Made by a program: the position numbers and the translations under genes. Source: an uncultured Phycisphaeraceae bacterium (lineage in GTDB: Bacteria > Planctomycetota > Phycisphaerae > Phycisphaerales > UBA1924). From it: a stretch of DNA of 59,386 bases. The stretch covers positions 1 to 59,386 of the forward strand of contig CALCCF010000082.1 of assembly GCA_937899905.1 (NCBI GenBank), read 5' to 3'. Below the pieces are notes generated by a model. That model was not told the origin of the DNA. It did not search any database and saw nothing but the letters and a program-made list of their open reading frames with translations. Of this stretch, positions 36,182 to 45,266 are shown piece after piece; within the stretch, counting starts at the first letter, position 1, and each line of letters begins with the position of its first letter.

Positions 36182-36246
36182 GCCGCCACCCCCTGGCGGC
36201 GAGCAGCCCCGCCACTGGGCCGACCCGGCCCCCCGCCCGGCGGGCG
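36182..36246 (+). promoter_or_regulatory. Leader hairpins upstream of the surface cyclophilin gene
   Basis: Two perfect inverted repeats lie between the divergent start codons: GCCGCCA (36182-36188) with TGGCGGC (36194-36200), and CGCCCG with CGGGCG near 36234-36246. The second is about 25 bp before the ATG and close to the ribosome-binding region (GGAGAG). They could structure the mRNA leader. A TAATAT at 36164-36169 is a possible -10 box. All of this is inference. Confidence 0.35.
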
Positions 36247-36270
36247 ATCACAGAAGACGGAGAGTACACC

Positions 36271-38715
36271 ATGTCTATGTATGGACGCGCATTGGGTTGG
36301 TTGGATCGCCTCGCGGGACGGGACCAGAACCGGACCGATCTGGCGATGATGGAGACGCTCGAGCCGCGGGTGCTGCTCGATGCGAGCTTCCCGGACATCA
36401 CGGATCTGGTCGATCCGACGAACACCGTGGTGAGGATCAAGACCACGCTGGGCGAGATCGACTTCGAACTGTTCGACAACGCGGGACCTGGCGGCGCTAG
36501 TGCGGCCCCGGTCACGGTCGAGAACTTCCTGAGTTATGTCAACTCGGGTCGGTACCTGGACAGCTTCTTCCATCGCTCCGTCCAGGTGAGCTCGACCAAC
36601 CCCGACATCGACGGCGATCCGTTCGTGATCCAGGGCGGTGGCTTCATCTTCACGGATGAGGACGGCCTGAGCCGCGTCGATACGTTCGACGCGATCGAGA
36701 ACGAGGCCGATCCGGACCGCTCGAATGTTGAGCGTTCGCTCGCGATGGCGCTGACGCAGAGCATCGGCATCGACACCGCGACGAGCCAGTTCTTCATCAA
36801 CCTTCGGGATAACAACGGCAGCCTCGGCGACGGTGACATCGATCTCGACGCCCAGGACTTCACGGTATTTGGCCGCGTGGCGAACGATCGCTCGTGGGGC
36901 GTCGTCGAGGCGATCCAGAACCTGGAGACCTTCGTCTTTGCGGACATCCTTGTCGACACCGATGGCAACCCGGTGTTGGACGCGTCCGGGCGAACGCAGT
37001 TCCTTGACAACCCGGACGCCAACGTGGTGAGCTTCGCGCTCAGCGACGTCCCGGTGCGGAGCACTCCCGCACCGATTCCGCCGGAAGAGGTTCGCAGCAC
37101 GGCGCTCGAAGAGCAGTTCCTGGTGTCGGTCACGAGCGCGCTGGTGATCAAGCCGGCCGAGGCGGAGACGTTCTTCACGTTCCTGGTCGGGCACCCCGAG
37201 GGCTACGCGAACGAGACCAGCCGGACGTATGTCGAGCTGACGTCGAACACGGCGGGCTCGACGCCATCCTTCTACCAGGTGGTCCTTCGCTATGAGACGG
37301 GCGTGCGAGACCAGGTCATCTCGAGCGGCACGCTGCAGCCCGGGCAGCGCACCAGCATCGCCATCAGCGATCCCGACCTCACGCCCGAGGATCAGGCGCG
37401 GCGGTTCGCACCGTTTGCGATCGAGATCCAGAGCACGCGCGGCCTGAGCGCGTCCCTGACGCACTCGGACTTTGGCGCGACGCTGAGCGAGTCGTTCGTG
37501 AACTTCACCGACCTCGATGCTCGGGGTACTGATGCGTTCAACACGTGGGCGTTCGGCGGCACCGCGTCGACGTTGGTCCCGCCGGATTCCGATGCGGACG
37601 GACGCATCGACAACGTGGACTTCCGTGAGTCGTACGTCGTGTGGCAGAACCTCGACGACATCGATGGAACGGTGACGCTCACGCTCTACACCGATGCGAG
37701 CACGTTCAATCGGATCAGCTTCCCACTCGAAGGGAACCGGCGTGGTGGGGCCGAGCTCCACAACCTCTTCGCTTCGATGACGCAGACGGCGCAGGCCGTG
37801 CTGCTCGAGTCGGACGTGCCCATTATCGCGGCGCTGAGCACGTACGACGTGCTGCTCAACTCCGGCGGCACCGCCACGGTCGCGACGAGCGCGTACAACG
37901 CGATCGGGTCGATCAACGGCGGCGACCGCGAGGGTGTGCTCGCCGGCGTGCGGTACTCCGCCGGCGATGGCGAGGAAGCGTACCTGAGCTTCCTGAACAC
38001 GGCCCGCAGCGGCGCGGTGGTCCAGCTGATCTTCACCGACACCGACGGCAATGAGGCCACGACCGGCGTCGTCTTGGGCGCTCGCGATCTTGGGTTCTTC
38101 AACCTGTCGCTGATCCCTGGCGGGGCGTTCGATCCTGATGAGTTCCTGACGGTCCGCTACTCGTCGTCGGTGCCGATCGCGGGGCAGTATGTTGCCGTGA
38201 TCGACAACGAGATCATGTCGACCTCGTTCCAGACGCAGCTCTCGGACTTCGTGATCCTTTCGGGCGGGTTCGATGCGGGTGATCGCTCCGGCACGACCGG
38301 CGACGTGATTTCGCTATATAACCCGTATGACGATGACGCCGAGGTGACGCTGAACTTCACGATCCAGTTCTTCTTCTTCGATCGCGACATCTTCGTGCAG
38401 TTTGGGTTCTTGCCGATGCTGGCACCGGGTGAGCGCGCCGACATCACGGCCCGAGACTTCACGGATGTTCTCGCGACGCTCGAGCTGGGCGAGGACTGGG
38501 GCCGATATGGCATCGCGATCGCGGGTATCGCGTTGCCCTCGGGCGGTGGCGTGACCCCGCAGGCCGGTCAGTTTGCCGCTTCGCTGTCGCGATTTGGGTC
38601 GGACCCGTTTGGGCCGGGCAACTCGAGCACGATCAGCACGGGCACGTTCGCGGAGGGCACGGTCCGCGATCTTTCCGATGCGATCTTCGTGACGCCTCCC
38701 GGTACAACGACCTGA
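36271..38715 (+). CDS. LEPR-XLL surface protein with cyclophilin-type peptidyl-prolyl isomerase domain
   Basis: 814 aa. Residues 20-40 hold METLEPRVLLDAS, the LEPR-XLL motif of planctomycete exported proteins. Residues about 50-250 are a cyclophilin: VRIKTTLGEIDFELF, FFHRSVQV with the catalytic Arg, VIQGGGF and TSQFFINL, so the isomerase site looks intact. The remaining 550 residues form repeated beta-rich domains (NTWAFGGTAS, ESYVVWQNLDD, EAYLSFLNTA, DVISLYNPYDDDAEVTL) of unknown family. No dockerin. Start supported by GGAGAG. A terminator follows. Confidence 0.85.
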   Translation: MSMYGRALGWLDRLAGRDQNRTDLAMMETLEPRVLLDASFPDITDLVDPTNTVVRIKTTLGEIDFELFDNAGPGGASAAPVTVENFLSYVNSGRYLDSFFHRSVQVSSTNPDIDGDPFVIQGGGFIFTDEDGLSRVDTFDAIENEADPDRSNVERSLAMALTQSIGIDTATSQFFINLRDNNGSLGDGDIDLDAQDFTVFGRVANDRSWGVVEAIQNLETFVFADILVDTDGNPVLDASGRTQFLDNPDANVVSFALSDVPVRSTPAPIPPEEVRSTALEEQFLVSVTSALVIKPAEAETFFTFLVGHPEGYANETSRTYVELTSNTAGSTPSFYQVVLRYETGVRDQVISSGTLQPGQRTSIAISDPDLTPEDQARRFAPFAIEIQSTRGLSASLTHSDFGATLSESFVNFTDLDARGTDAFNTWAFGGTASTLVPPDSDADGRIDNVDFRESYVVWQNLDDIDGTVTLTLYTDASTFNRISFPLEGNRRGGAELHNLFASMTQTAQAVLLESDVPIIAALSTYDVLLNSGGTATVATSAYNAIGSINGGDREGVLAGVRYSAGDGEEAYLSFLNTARSGAVVQLIFTDTDGNEATTGVVLGARDLGFFNLSLIPGGAFDPDEFLTVRYSSSVPIAGQYVAVIDNEIMSTSFQTQLSDFVILSGGFDAGDRSGTTGDVISLYNPYDDDAEVTLNFTIQFFFFDRDIFVQFGFLPMLAPGERADITARDFTDVLATLELGEDWGRYGIAIAGIALPSGGGVTPQAGQFAASLSRFGSDPFGPGNSSTISTGTFAEGTVRDLSDAIFVTPPGTTT

Positions 38716-38733
38716 TACAGATCTTGCGTACGT

Positions 38734-39741
38734 TCACGGGCCGTTCGACTCTGTCGGACGGCCCTTTTTGGTGCGCTCCGGTTCAGTGGCTGGGTGCGTG
38801 ACGAGATCGGGCTTGGCGTCGCCCGAGAGCTTGCGCAGCGCGGCGCGAGCGGGCCGCGGGAGGCGCGAGAGCATGGGGCCCAGTCGGCGTGCGATCGCGA
38901 CCTCGTCCGAGTTGTGGTACGCGTCTCGGACGGCGTGGAGGTATTGCAGCTCGATGGGTGTGTGCGTCTCGTCGATCCAGTGGCACTCGGCTTGACGCAG
39001 GATCGTGTTGGCTCGGACGGCGACCTCGGCCGCGTGATTCGCGAAAAAGTCCTGGTGGTTGGCGATCAGGCGGCGATACAACGCCTCGTGCCGTGCCGTG
39101 GCGTCGTCGATCATGGTCTGCTGGCTGTGGCGTCGCCAGTTGAACAGCGGCTCACGCACGCGGACGCCGTGCCAGCCGTGGGCGGCGAACTTCAGCCAGA
39201 GGTCCCAGTCCTCATAGCCGTCGTTCATCGATTCATCGAATCCCTCGGCGGCCTCGAAGCGATCGCGTCTGATGAGGCACGTGACGGGGTGGAGGTTCGT
39301 GACGAGGAGCAGGATGGAATCCCACTCGGGCACGCGCCAGATCACGCCCTTGCCGAGGTCGGTCAGGCGTTCCTGGCAGTACGCGTGGCTTGCGTCGGGA
39401 TCTGCGGCGAGTTTGGTGTGGAGCACGCGAAGGAAGCTCGGCTCGATCCAGTCATCGGCGTCGAGGAAGGCGAGGTAGTCGCCCGTGGCGATCCTGGCCC
39501 CGGCATTTCTGGCAGCGGGCAGCCCGGCGTTGGGCTGGTGGATCACGCGCACGCCGAGCGGTTCGAGGGCGTCGCAGGCGGCTGGCGTGGTGCCGTCATC
39601 CGAACCATCGTTGACGACGATGACCTCGGCCTTGGCGTCGCGCTGGTCGAGGCAAGAGCGGGCCGCCTCGGCGACCCACGCCCCGTGGTTGAAGCACGGA
39701 ATCACGAAGCTTGTCAGCGGCGTAGCGGGGTCGCTGGGCAT
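38734..39741 (-). CDS. Family-2 glycosyltransferase
   Basis: 335 aa, N-terminal GT2 domain: TSFVIPCFNHGAWVAEAARS, EVIVVNDGSDDGTTP, NAGLPAARNAGARIATGDYL and AFLDADDWIEPSFL (D-x-D site), then an acceptor part with NDGYEDWDLWLKFAAHGWHG. The C-terminal 90 residues are helical and uncharacterised. The last codons overlap a terminator hairpin for the convergent surface-protein gene. Likely role: transfer of sugars to surface polysaccharide or protein. Confidence 0.88.
   Translation of the reverse strand: MPSDPATPLTSFVIPCFNHGAWVAEAARSCLDQRDAKAEVIVVNDGSDDGTTPAACDALEPLGVRVIHQPNAGLPAARNAGARIATGDYLAFLDADDWIEPSFLRVLHTKLAADPDASHAYCQERLTDLGKGVIWRVPEWDSILLLVTNLHPVTCLIRRDRFEAAEGFDESMNDGYEDWDLWLKFAAHGWHGVRVREPLFNWRRHSQQTMIDDATARHEALYRRLIANHQDFFANHAAEVAVRANTILRQAECHWIDETHTPIELQYLHAVRDAYHNSDEVAIARRLGPMLSRLPRPARAALRKLSGDAKPDLVTHPATEPERTKKGRPTESNGP
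38738..38769 (+). terminator. Rho-independent terminator of the surface cyclophilin gene
   Basis: GGGCCGTTCGAC (38738-38749) pairs with GTCGGACGGCCC (38753-38764) with one mismatch and a TCT loop, followed by TTTTT. It lies 23 bp past the stop at 38715 and inside the last codons of the convergent glycosyltransferase gene. Confidence 0.85.
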
Positions 39742-39809
39742 CTTGGGGTTGTAGCCCGATCGTGGGCGGCATGTGGGCCGGTGGTGCGGCTGGGCCCTAT
39801 CGTCCTGGC

Positions 39810-41534
39810 GTGCGTGTGTCCTGGACCCTGCTCTGGCACATTACCTTCGAGCTCTGGCGGCATGTGCTGCTCATCACCGCCGTACTGGTGCTGGTGACGG
39901 CGTTTGGTGCGACCGTACAGCATTACGCCAAGGGCCAGCTCTCGGCCGTCGACACGCTCAAGTTCATGGGGCTTGCGGCGATCCCGATGCTGGCGTATGC
40001 CGTCCCGTTCTCGGGAGCGTTGGCGGCGACGCTGACGTACCACCGCCTGGGCCAGGATCGGGAGCTGATGGCGGCGCAGGCCGGGGGCATGAGCTTCGTC
40101 GCGTTGCTCGGGCCGGCGATCGTGACTGGCGTCGTGCTGACCTCGACGATGGGCGTCCTCAGCGAGCAGGTGATCCCCAGGTTCTTGCAGCGGATGAGCG
40201 AGGTGGCCTCGGGGCAGGCGGCGGGGCTCATCAGCCGGGCCATCGAGCGCGGTGAGGCGGTGCAGGTCGAGGGCTATCTGCTCTTCGCGGATCGCGTGTT
40301 CATGCCCGAGGTCGGGCAGCCGGACGTTCAGGCGCATCTGGTGCTGCTGGGCGCTCACCTCGTCAATCTCGATGAGACGGGCGAGATGGAGAGCTGGGGT
40401 GCCGCGGAGCGGGCTGATCTCTGGGTCATGCAGCCACGTGAGGTGACCGAGGCGGACCTCGTGAACCCGGACGAAGCGCCGGGTGCGCCGGGTGAGCGAG
40501 TCAGCGAGATCATCTATCGGGTGCGCGAGGCGGTCGGCGACGCCGGCGTGCTCGCCGACGGAACGGTGGGCGAGTTCACCGACACGTGGTACATGCCCAG
40601 CGGTGGGGGAGATAGCCCGAAGTTCCTGACTTGGGGCGAGATGCGTGCCATGTATCACGATCCGGACCCGATGGGGCCGATCGATGCGCAGCGGCGCGAT
40701 CTGGCGTTCCATCTCGCGCTTCGGACGGTCATCGAGCGCACCGTGGGCGAGCTTCGTGCCGGCAGCACGGTGCAGATGCGCGACTCGGAAGATTCGACGC
40801 TCGTGCTTCGTGCCGGCGGCATCGAGTGGGTCGAGGACGAGAAGGCCTGGCGGCTCTCGCCTCGGGGTAACCAGGTGATCACGGTCGAGCGGTATCGTTC
40901 GAGGTCGGACGGCTCTCGATCGGTCGACCGCTTCGAGCTGGGTGCTGCGACCATCGTGGCTTCGCTGACCGGCGACCCGACCAATCGCGGCATGTCGCTG
41001 GAGCTCGTGGGTGAGGACGTGCGCACGGCGCTGGCCGAGCGACCGGGGGCCGATGCTCGGGTCGGCGGCGTTCGGGATTCGATGACGTTTGGCCCGCTCA
41101 TCGTCGAGGACGATCCGATCGCGGCGAACCTCGCGATGCACAGCGAGCAACTGCTCGCGGCGGTGGAAGCCCACAACGGCCGATGGGGCAGCGAGGACCC
41201 GTTCCTGGCGCCGCCGACGAAGGACCTGCGGGATCGCATTGCCAAAGCGAGAAAGCAGATCCTGGGCACGCACCACGAGCGTTTGGCGCTCAGTGCGGCG
41301 GCGATCCTGCTGGTCATTGCTGGCGCCGTGGTCGCGATCCGTTTCCAGGAGGCGTCGCCTTTGACCGCGTACCTCGCCGCCTTCGTGCCGGCACTCGGTA
41401 TGGTGCTCGCAATCTCGACCGGCCAGGAGATGGTGGACGATTACGGACCGATCGGCCTGCCGGTGCTGTGGGGCGGCCTGGTTGTGCTGGCGGCGTTGAT
41501 TGCCTGGGTGTTGCAGCGCGTTTCGCAGCGCTAG
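39810..41534 (+). CDS. LptF/LptG-family permease
   Basis: About 574 aa from a GTG at 39810; ATG 39771 or GTG 39762 would add 13-16 residues but leave almost no room for the divergent gene's promoter. Membrane helices at the N-terminus (HVLLITAVLVLVTAFGATV and PMLAYAVPFSGALAATL) and C-terminus (ERLALSAAAILLVIAGAVV, YGPIGLPVLWGGLVVLAALIAWV) bracket a large soluble beta-rich middle, the LptF/LptG layout. The family extracts lipopolysaccharide or related lipids with the LptB ATPase, which is not in the window. Confidence 0.82.
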   Translation: MRVSWTLLWHITFELWRHVLLITAVLVLVTAFGATVQHYAKGQLSAVDTLKFMGLAAIPMLAYAVPFSGALAATLTYHRLGQDRELMAAQAGGMSFVALLGPAIVTGVVLTSTMGVLSEQVIPRFLQRMSEVASGQAAGLISRAIERGEAVQVEGYLLFADRVFMPEVGQPDVQAHLVLLGAHLVNLDETGEMESWGAAERADLWVMQPREVTEADLVNPDEAPGAPGERVSEIIYRVREAVGDAGVLADGTVGEFTDTWYMPSGGGDSPKFLTWGEMRAMYHDPDPMGPIDAQRRDLAFHLALRTVIERTVGELRAGSTVQMRDSEDSTLVLRAGGIEWVEDEKAWRLSPRGNQVITVERYRSRSDGSRSVDRFELGAATIVASLTGDPTNRGMSLELVGEDVRTALAERPGADARVGGVRDSMTFGPLIVEDDPIAANLAMHSEQLLAAVEAHNGRWGSEDPFLAPPTKDLRDRIAKARKQILGTHHERLALSAAAILLVIAGAVVAIRFQEASPLTAYLAAFVPALGMVLAISTGQEMVDDYGPIGLPVLWGGLVVLAALIAWVLQRVSQR

Positions 41535-41549
41535 GAAGGGAGCGAGCTC

Positions 41550-42650
41550 GTGCGATTGCTCGACCGTTCGATCGGCATCCAGTACTTCCTGAATGTTGTG
41601 CTGCTGCTGCTCATCCTGGCCAGCTTCATCGTCGTGGTCGATGCGTCGCTGAACATGCACCGCTATCTGCGGTACGCGGGCGAGCACGATGAATTCCTGC
41701 CCAAGGCGATGAGCACGATCTCGATCATCTGGAGTCTGTGGTGGCCGAGGCTGGTGCAGCTGTTCAACTACACGCTTGGGTTTGTGCTGGTCTCGGCGCT
41801 GGGCTTCACGATGGCGCAGCTCGTGGCTCGTCGAGAGCTGGTGGCCATCCTCGCGAGCGGCATTAGCCTGTGGCGTGCGATCGCGCCGGTGTTCGTCGTG
41901 GCGTTCGGCTTCCTGCTCATCGGCGTGGCGAACCAGGAGTTGGTGATCCCACGGATCGTGGGCATCCTGCTTGCAGACGATCCGCGGGTGAGCAACCAGG
42001 ATGGGCGCATTGGCGTGACGAACCTGCCGACGACTGCCGATGCCAGCGGGCGGCTCTTCTTCGCGACCACGTTCGACCCTGGTGAGGGCGTGATGGAAGG
42101 GGTTAAGGTCTGGGAGCGCAACCAGGTGGGCGTGCCCACGCGGTTGATTTCTGCAGACGCGGCTCGGTGGGATGGTTCGGCCTGGGTGCTCGAGGGCGGG
42201 CGGGCCTCGCTCGTCGGGCAGGCGGGCGAGATCACCGCGATCGACCGCATCGAGACGGAGATGGACCCCAACGCGTTTGCGGTCCGCCGATTCGCGGGGC
42301 TGGGTCAGCATCTGAGCTTTGCCACGCTGGGCGACCTGCTCGGCCAGGACGAGAGCCTGACGCCTGAGCTTCGCCGGAGGCTGCAGCGCGATCGCTGGGG
42401 TCGGGTGGGGTCGTGGCTTGCCATGAGCCTCTCGATCGTGATCGCGGTTCCGTTCTTCGTGACCCGTGAGCCCAGGAACATGGCGTTGCAAGCTGCGAAG
42501 TGTGCGCCGATCGTGCTCGCGGCGTTGGTTTTGTCGGCGCTGGGGGTCTCGGCGCCGATCGCCGGAATGCCGGGCTGGCTGAGCGTGTTCCTCCCGGCGA
42601 TGCTGCTTGCGCCCGCGGCCGCGGCCGCGGCAACCAGCGTCCAGACCTGA
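41550..42650 (+). CDS. LptF/LptG-family permease
   Basis: 366 aa from a GTG at 41550 with AGGAAGGGAG upstream. Six hydrophobic segments in the LptF/LptG order: IQYFLNVVLLLLILASFIVV, FVLVSALGFTMAQLVARREL, SLWRAIAPVFVVAFGFLLIG, then a soluble domain (about residues 130-280) and the closing helices SWLAMSLSIVIAVPFFVT and IVLAALVLSALGVSAP. It follows the larger permease gene by 15 bp, so the two likely form a heterodimer. Confidence 0.84.
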   Translation: MRLLDRSIGIQYFLNVVLLLLILASFIVVVDASLNMHRYLRYAGEHDEFLPKAMSTISIIWSLWWPRLVQLFNYTLGFVLVSALGFTMAQLVARRELVAILASGISLWRAIAPVFVVAFGFLLIGVANQELVIPRIVGILLADDPRVSNQDGRIGVTNLPTTADASGRLFFATTFDPGEGVMEGVKVWERNQVGVPTRLISADAARWDGSAWVLEGGRASLVGQAGEITAIDRIETEMDPNAFAVRRFAGLGQHLSFATLGDLLGQDESLTPELRRRLQRDRWGRVGSWLAMSLSIVIAVPFFVTREPRNMALQAAKCAPIVLAALVLSALGVSAPIAGMPGWLSVFLPAMLLAPAAAAAATSVQT

Positions 42651-42842
42651 GCGTCGGGTCGGCGAGGGTTCGGCCTGTCGTTTCCGGGGGATGCCTCCCC
42701 GATCGCGAGGCGAACGCACCGAAGTGGACCGATTCGCAAGGATCTGTGAAACTCCCGGCTCGGCTTGGGTATAGAAGCGGTGCGTGGCGGGGCCTCTCGC
42801 GATTCTCTCGCCACTCGATCGATCGGCTAGGATCTGACCTGC

Positions 42843-43667
42843 ATGCGAGTGCCTTCGCGAAACCCCCAGAGCACCGAGAGTCGTCGGCGGACCCACCGAG
42901 GGTTCTCGTTGATCGAGTTGCTCGTGGTGATGGGCATCGTGACGGTTCTGCTTGGGTTGTTGATCCCGTCGTTGCGGTACGTCCGGTATGCCGCGAACGG
43001 GGCCGTGTGCGCGACAAACCTCCGGCAGATCGGCATCGGCTGGCGGCAGTACGTTGACGACCACCAGGCCATGCCGTTTCGTGAGGATGCCGACTGGAAG
43101 TATGGCGGCGCTTCGTTCGTCTACGGGGGCGGGGGCGCCGACAAGCGGGCCGTGCTCTCGAGCGATCGGCCGGTGAACGCGTACATCGTGAACGATGGAG
43201 AACAGGAGAGCGGTGGCCTCGCGTATCTGTTCCGCTCGCCGCTGGACCGCGGATATCGGTGGACAGAGCGGTCGGGCCGACCGGTCGATCAGGACGTCTT
43301 CCCGCAGCGCACGGCGTTCGAGCGATTTGGAACGAGCTATCGCGCTAACCCGCTCTTGCTCGACCAGCGTCGCTGGAACCCTGAATTGCCCAGCGGGCCG
43401 ATGGCCGAGCACGAGATCCAGACGATGCCTTCTCGATTGTTGTTGATCTCCGTACCGCAGTGGCAGATCTCGGTCGACAGCGAGTGGCGCATCGACGCGT
43501 CGTGGCACCCGGAGCCAAATTCGGGCAACGTGCTGTTCCTCGATGGCTCGGTCCGGTTTGTCGAGTATGCAACCGGCTTGGGTAAGACCTTCGAGTACGT
43601 GCCCGGCCCGGTCGAGGGGATGAGGCCTTTCATCGGTTCGCCACCGATCCCGCCGATGCCCCGCTAG
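42843..43667 (+). CDS. Prepilin-type N-terminal cleavage/methylation protein (DUF1559-like)
   Basis: 274 aa. Class III prepilin signal: a basic leader then RGFSLIELLVVMGIVTVL, with cleavage expected after Gly20 and the Glu at +5. The mature part has VCATNLRQIGIGWRQYVDDH, then a late NVLFLDGSVRFVEYA that matches the H-x9-DG-like C-terminal motif of planctomycete pseudopilins. These are numerous in planctomycetes and are thought to be part of type II-like secretion or pilus systems. No secretion genes lie nearby. Confidence 0.87.
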   Translation: MRVPSRNPQSTESRRRTHRGFSLIELLVVMGIVTVLLGLLIPSLRYVRYAANGAVCATNLRQIGIGWRQYVDDHQAMPFREDADWKYGGASFVYGGGGADKRAVLSSDRPVNAYIVNDGEQESGGLAYLFRSPLDRGYRWTERSGRPVDQDVFPQRTAFERFGTSYRANPLLLDQRRWNPELPSGPMAEHEIQTMPSRLLLISVPQWQISVDSEWRIDASWHPEPNSGNVLFLDGSVRFVEYATGLGKTFEYVPGPVEGMRPFIGSPPIPPMPR

Positions 43668-43673
43668 CGACGC

Positions 43674-45266
43674 CTAGCTCCCCAGCAGTTCGAGCAGCCT
43701 TTCACGGATGGCCTTGGGGTCGCCCGAGCCCTTGGCTTCCTTCATTGCGTGGCCGATGAGCCGGCCGATGGCCTGCTGCTTTCCGGCTCGCACCTCGTCG
43801 GCCGCTTGGGCGTTGGCCTCGATGGCTGACTGGCACCAGGTGTCGATCGCGGCATCGTCCTTCACGACCAGCAGGCCGCGCTCTTTGGCGAGATCGTGTG
43901 CGTTGCTCTCCCGTCGTTCCATCGCGAACGCCTCGAGCAGCTCGTCCAACCCGTTGCTACTGAGCTCGCCGTCGAGCCGCATGGCGATGAGATCGGCGAG
44001 TTGGGCCTCGGTGATGGCGAGTTCGCCGGGGGTGCATCCGCGTTCGTTAGCGAGGCTCGCGAGCTTTTGCGCGAACGCGTTGGCCAGCGGGCGGGCCGAA
44101 GTGGATCCTTCGTGCCCACGCTCCTGCAACAGCTGTAGCGTGGATGCGAACGAACGCGCTGTCGATCGATCGTTGAGGATGAGCGTCGCGTCTGGCAGCG
44201 GGATCGCCAACTCGCGAGTGAGGCGTTCGAGCTGGCCCAGCCAAGGCATATCGGCCAGCGCGTGCGCGCGCTCGAGCATCTCCGTCGTGATGCGCACCGG
44301 CGGGAGATCGGGGTCGGGGAAGTAGCGATAGTCGTGCGCGTCTTCTTTTTCGCGCTGTGGGATGGTGCGCAGGTTGGCGTCGTCCCAGCCGAAGGTGCGT
44401 TTCGCGCCGGCGCCCATCTCGCGGCCGTCTTCACGCCAGCGCACGGGCTGGGTGCGATGCTCGTACTCGATGGCGCCAACGACCGCGCGGAAGCTGTTGA
44501 GGTTCTTGACCTCGATGATTGGCGTCCGGACGGTGCTGCCGTCGGCGAGCGAGAGCTCGCAGTTGATGTTGGGCTCGAACCGCATGTGTCCTTCTTGGAG
44601 TACGCCCAGACTCGCGCCCATGAGGCGGACGGTGTGGCGCAGCCAGCGGCAGAACGCCTCTGCCTGTGCGGCGGACGTGAAGTCGGGCTCGGTCACGATC
44701 TCGAGTAACGGCGTGCCAGCGCGGTTCAGGTCGACGATCGAGTGGTCGATCGGCCGGCCGCCGGGGGCCTCGTGCAGCAGCTTGCCGGCGTCTTCTTCGA
44801 GGTGCGCCCGGGTGATGCCAATGCGTGTGCGCGGGGCGTCGAGATCGGCCTCACCGCGATCATTGAATGCCGGCAGCTCGACCTCGCCCCTGGCGCAAAG
44901 CGGCGCGTCGTATTGGCTGATCTGGTATGCCTTGGGCAGGTCGGGGTAGAAGTAGCTCTTGCGGTCGAATCGTGTCACGTCCGCGATCGAGCAGCCCAGG
45001 GCGAGGCCGACGGCTATGGAGAGTTCGATGGCCTTGGCGTTGGGCATGGGCAGGGCACCGGGCAGCGCGAGCACGACGGGGTCGATCAGCGAGTTGGGCT
45101 CAACGGCACCGGTGCTTGGGTGGGCGGGGTTGCGGGCGCGGGTGAACATCTTGCTGTGGGTCGCCAGCTCGATGTGGACCTCCATGCCGACGATCAGCCG
45201 AACATCGCGGATCTCGATGTCGGCTCGTTCGTGCTCGCTGAGCGATGGCGCGTCGGTCGTGGTCAT
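43674..45266 (-). CDS. gatB: Aspartyl/glutamyl-tRNA amidotransferase subunit B
   Basis: 530 aa. Family motifs are clear: LIVGMEVHIELATHSKMFT, RFDRKSYFYPDLPKAYQISQ, APGGRPIDHSIVDLNRAGTP, LEIVTEPD, and EKEDAHDYRYFPDPDLPP, followed by the tail GatB/YqeY domain ending with IGHAMKEAKGSGDPK. It amidates mischarged Glu-tRNA(Gln) or Asp-tRNA(Asn) with GatA and GatC, which are not in the window. Its ATG overlaps the upstream sigma-like gene by 4 nt, implying translational coupling. Confidence 0.94.
   Translation of the reverse strand: MTTTDAPSLSEHERADIEIRDVRLIVGMEVHIELATHSKMFTRARNPAHPSTGAVEPNSLIDPVVLALPGALPMPNAKAIELSIAVGLALGCSIADVTRFDRKSYFYPDLPKAYQISQYDAPLCARGEVELPAFNDRGEADLDAPRTRIGITRAHLEEDAGKLLHEAPGGRPIDHSIVDLNRAGTPLLEIVTEPDFTSAAQAEAFCRWLRHTVRLMGASLGVLQEGHMRFEPNINCELSLADGSTVRTPIIEVKNLNSFRAVVGAIEYEHRTQPVRWREDGREMGAGAKRTFGWDDANLRTIPQREKEDAHDYRYFPDPDLPPVRITTEMLERAHALADMPWLGQLERLTRELAIPLPDATLILNDRSTARSFASTLQLLQERGHEGSTSARPLANAFAQKLASLANERGCTPGELAITEAQLADLIAMRLDGELSSNGLDELLEAFAMERRESNAHDLAKERGLLVVKDDAAIDTWCQSAIEANAQAADEVRAGKQQAIGRLIGHAMKEAKGSGDPKAIRERLLELLGS

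Noticed and set aside
39714-43508. 1,264-codon minus-strand open frame opposite the permease pair and prepilin gene
   Set aside because: Antisense shadow; composition is Arg/His/Gln-rich with no recognisable domain.
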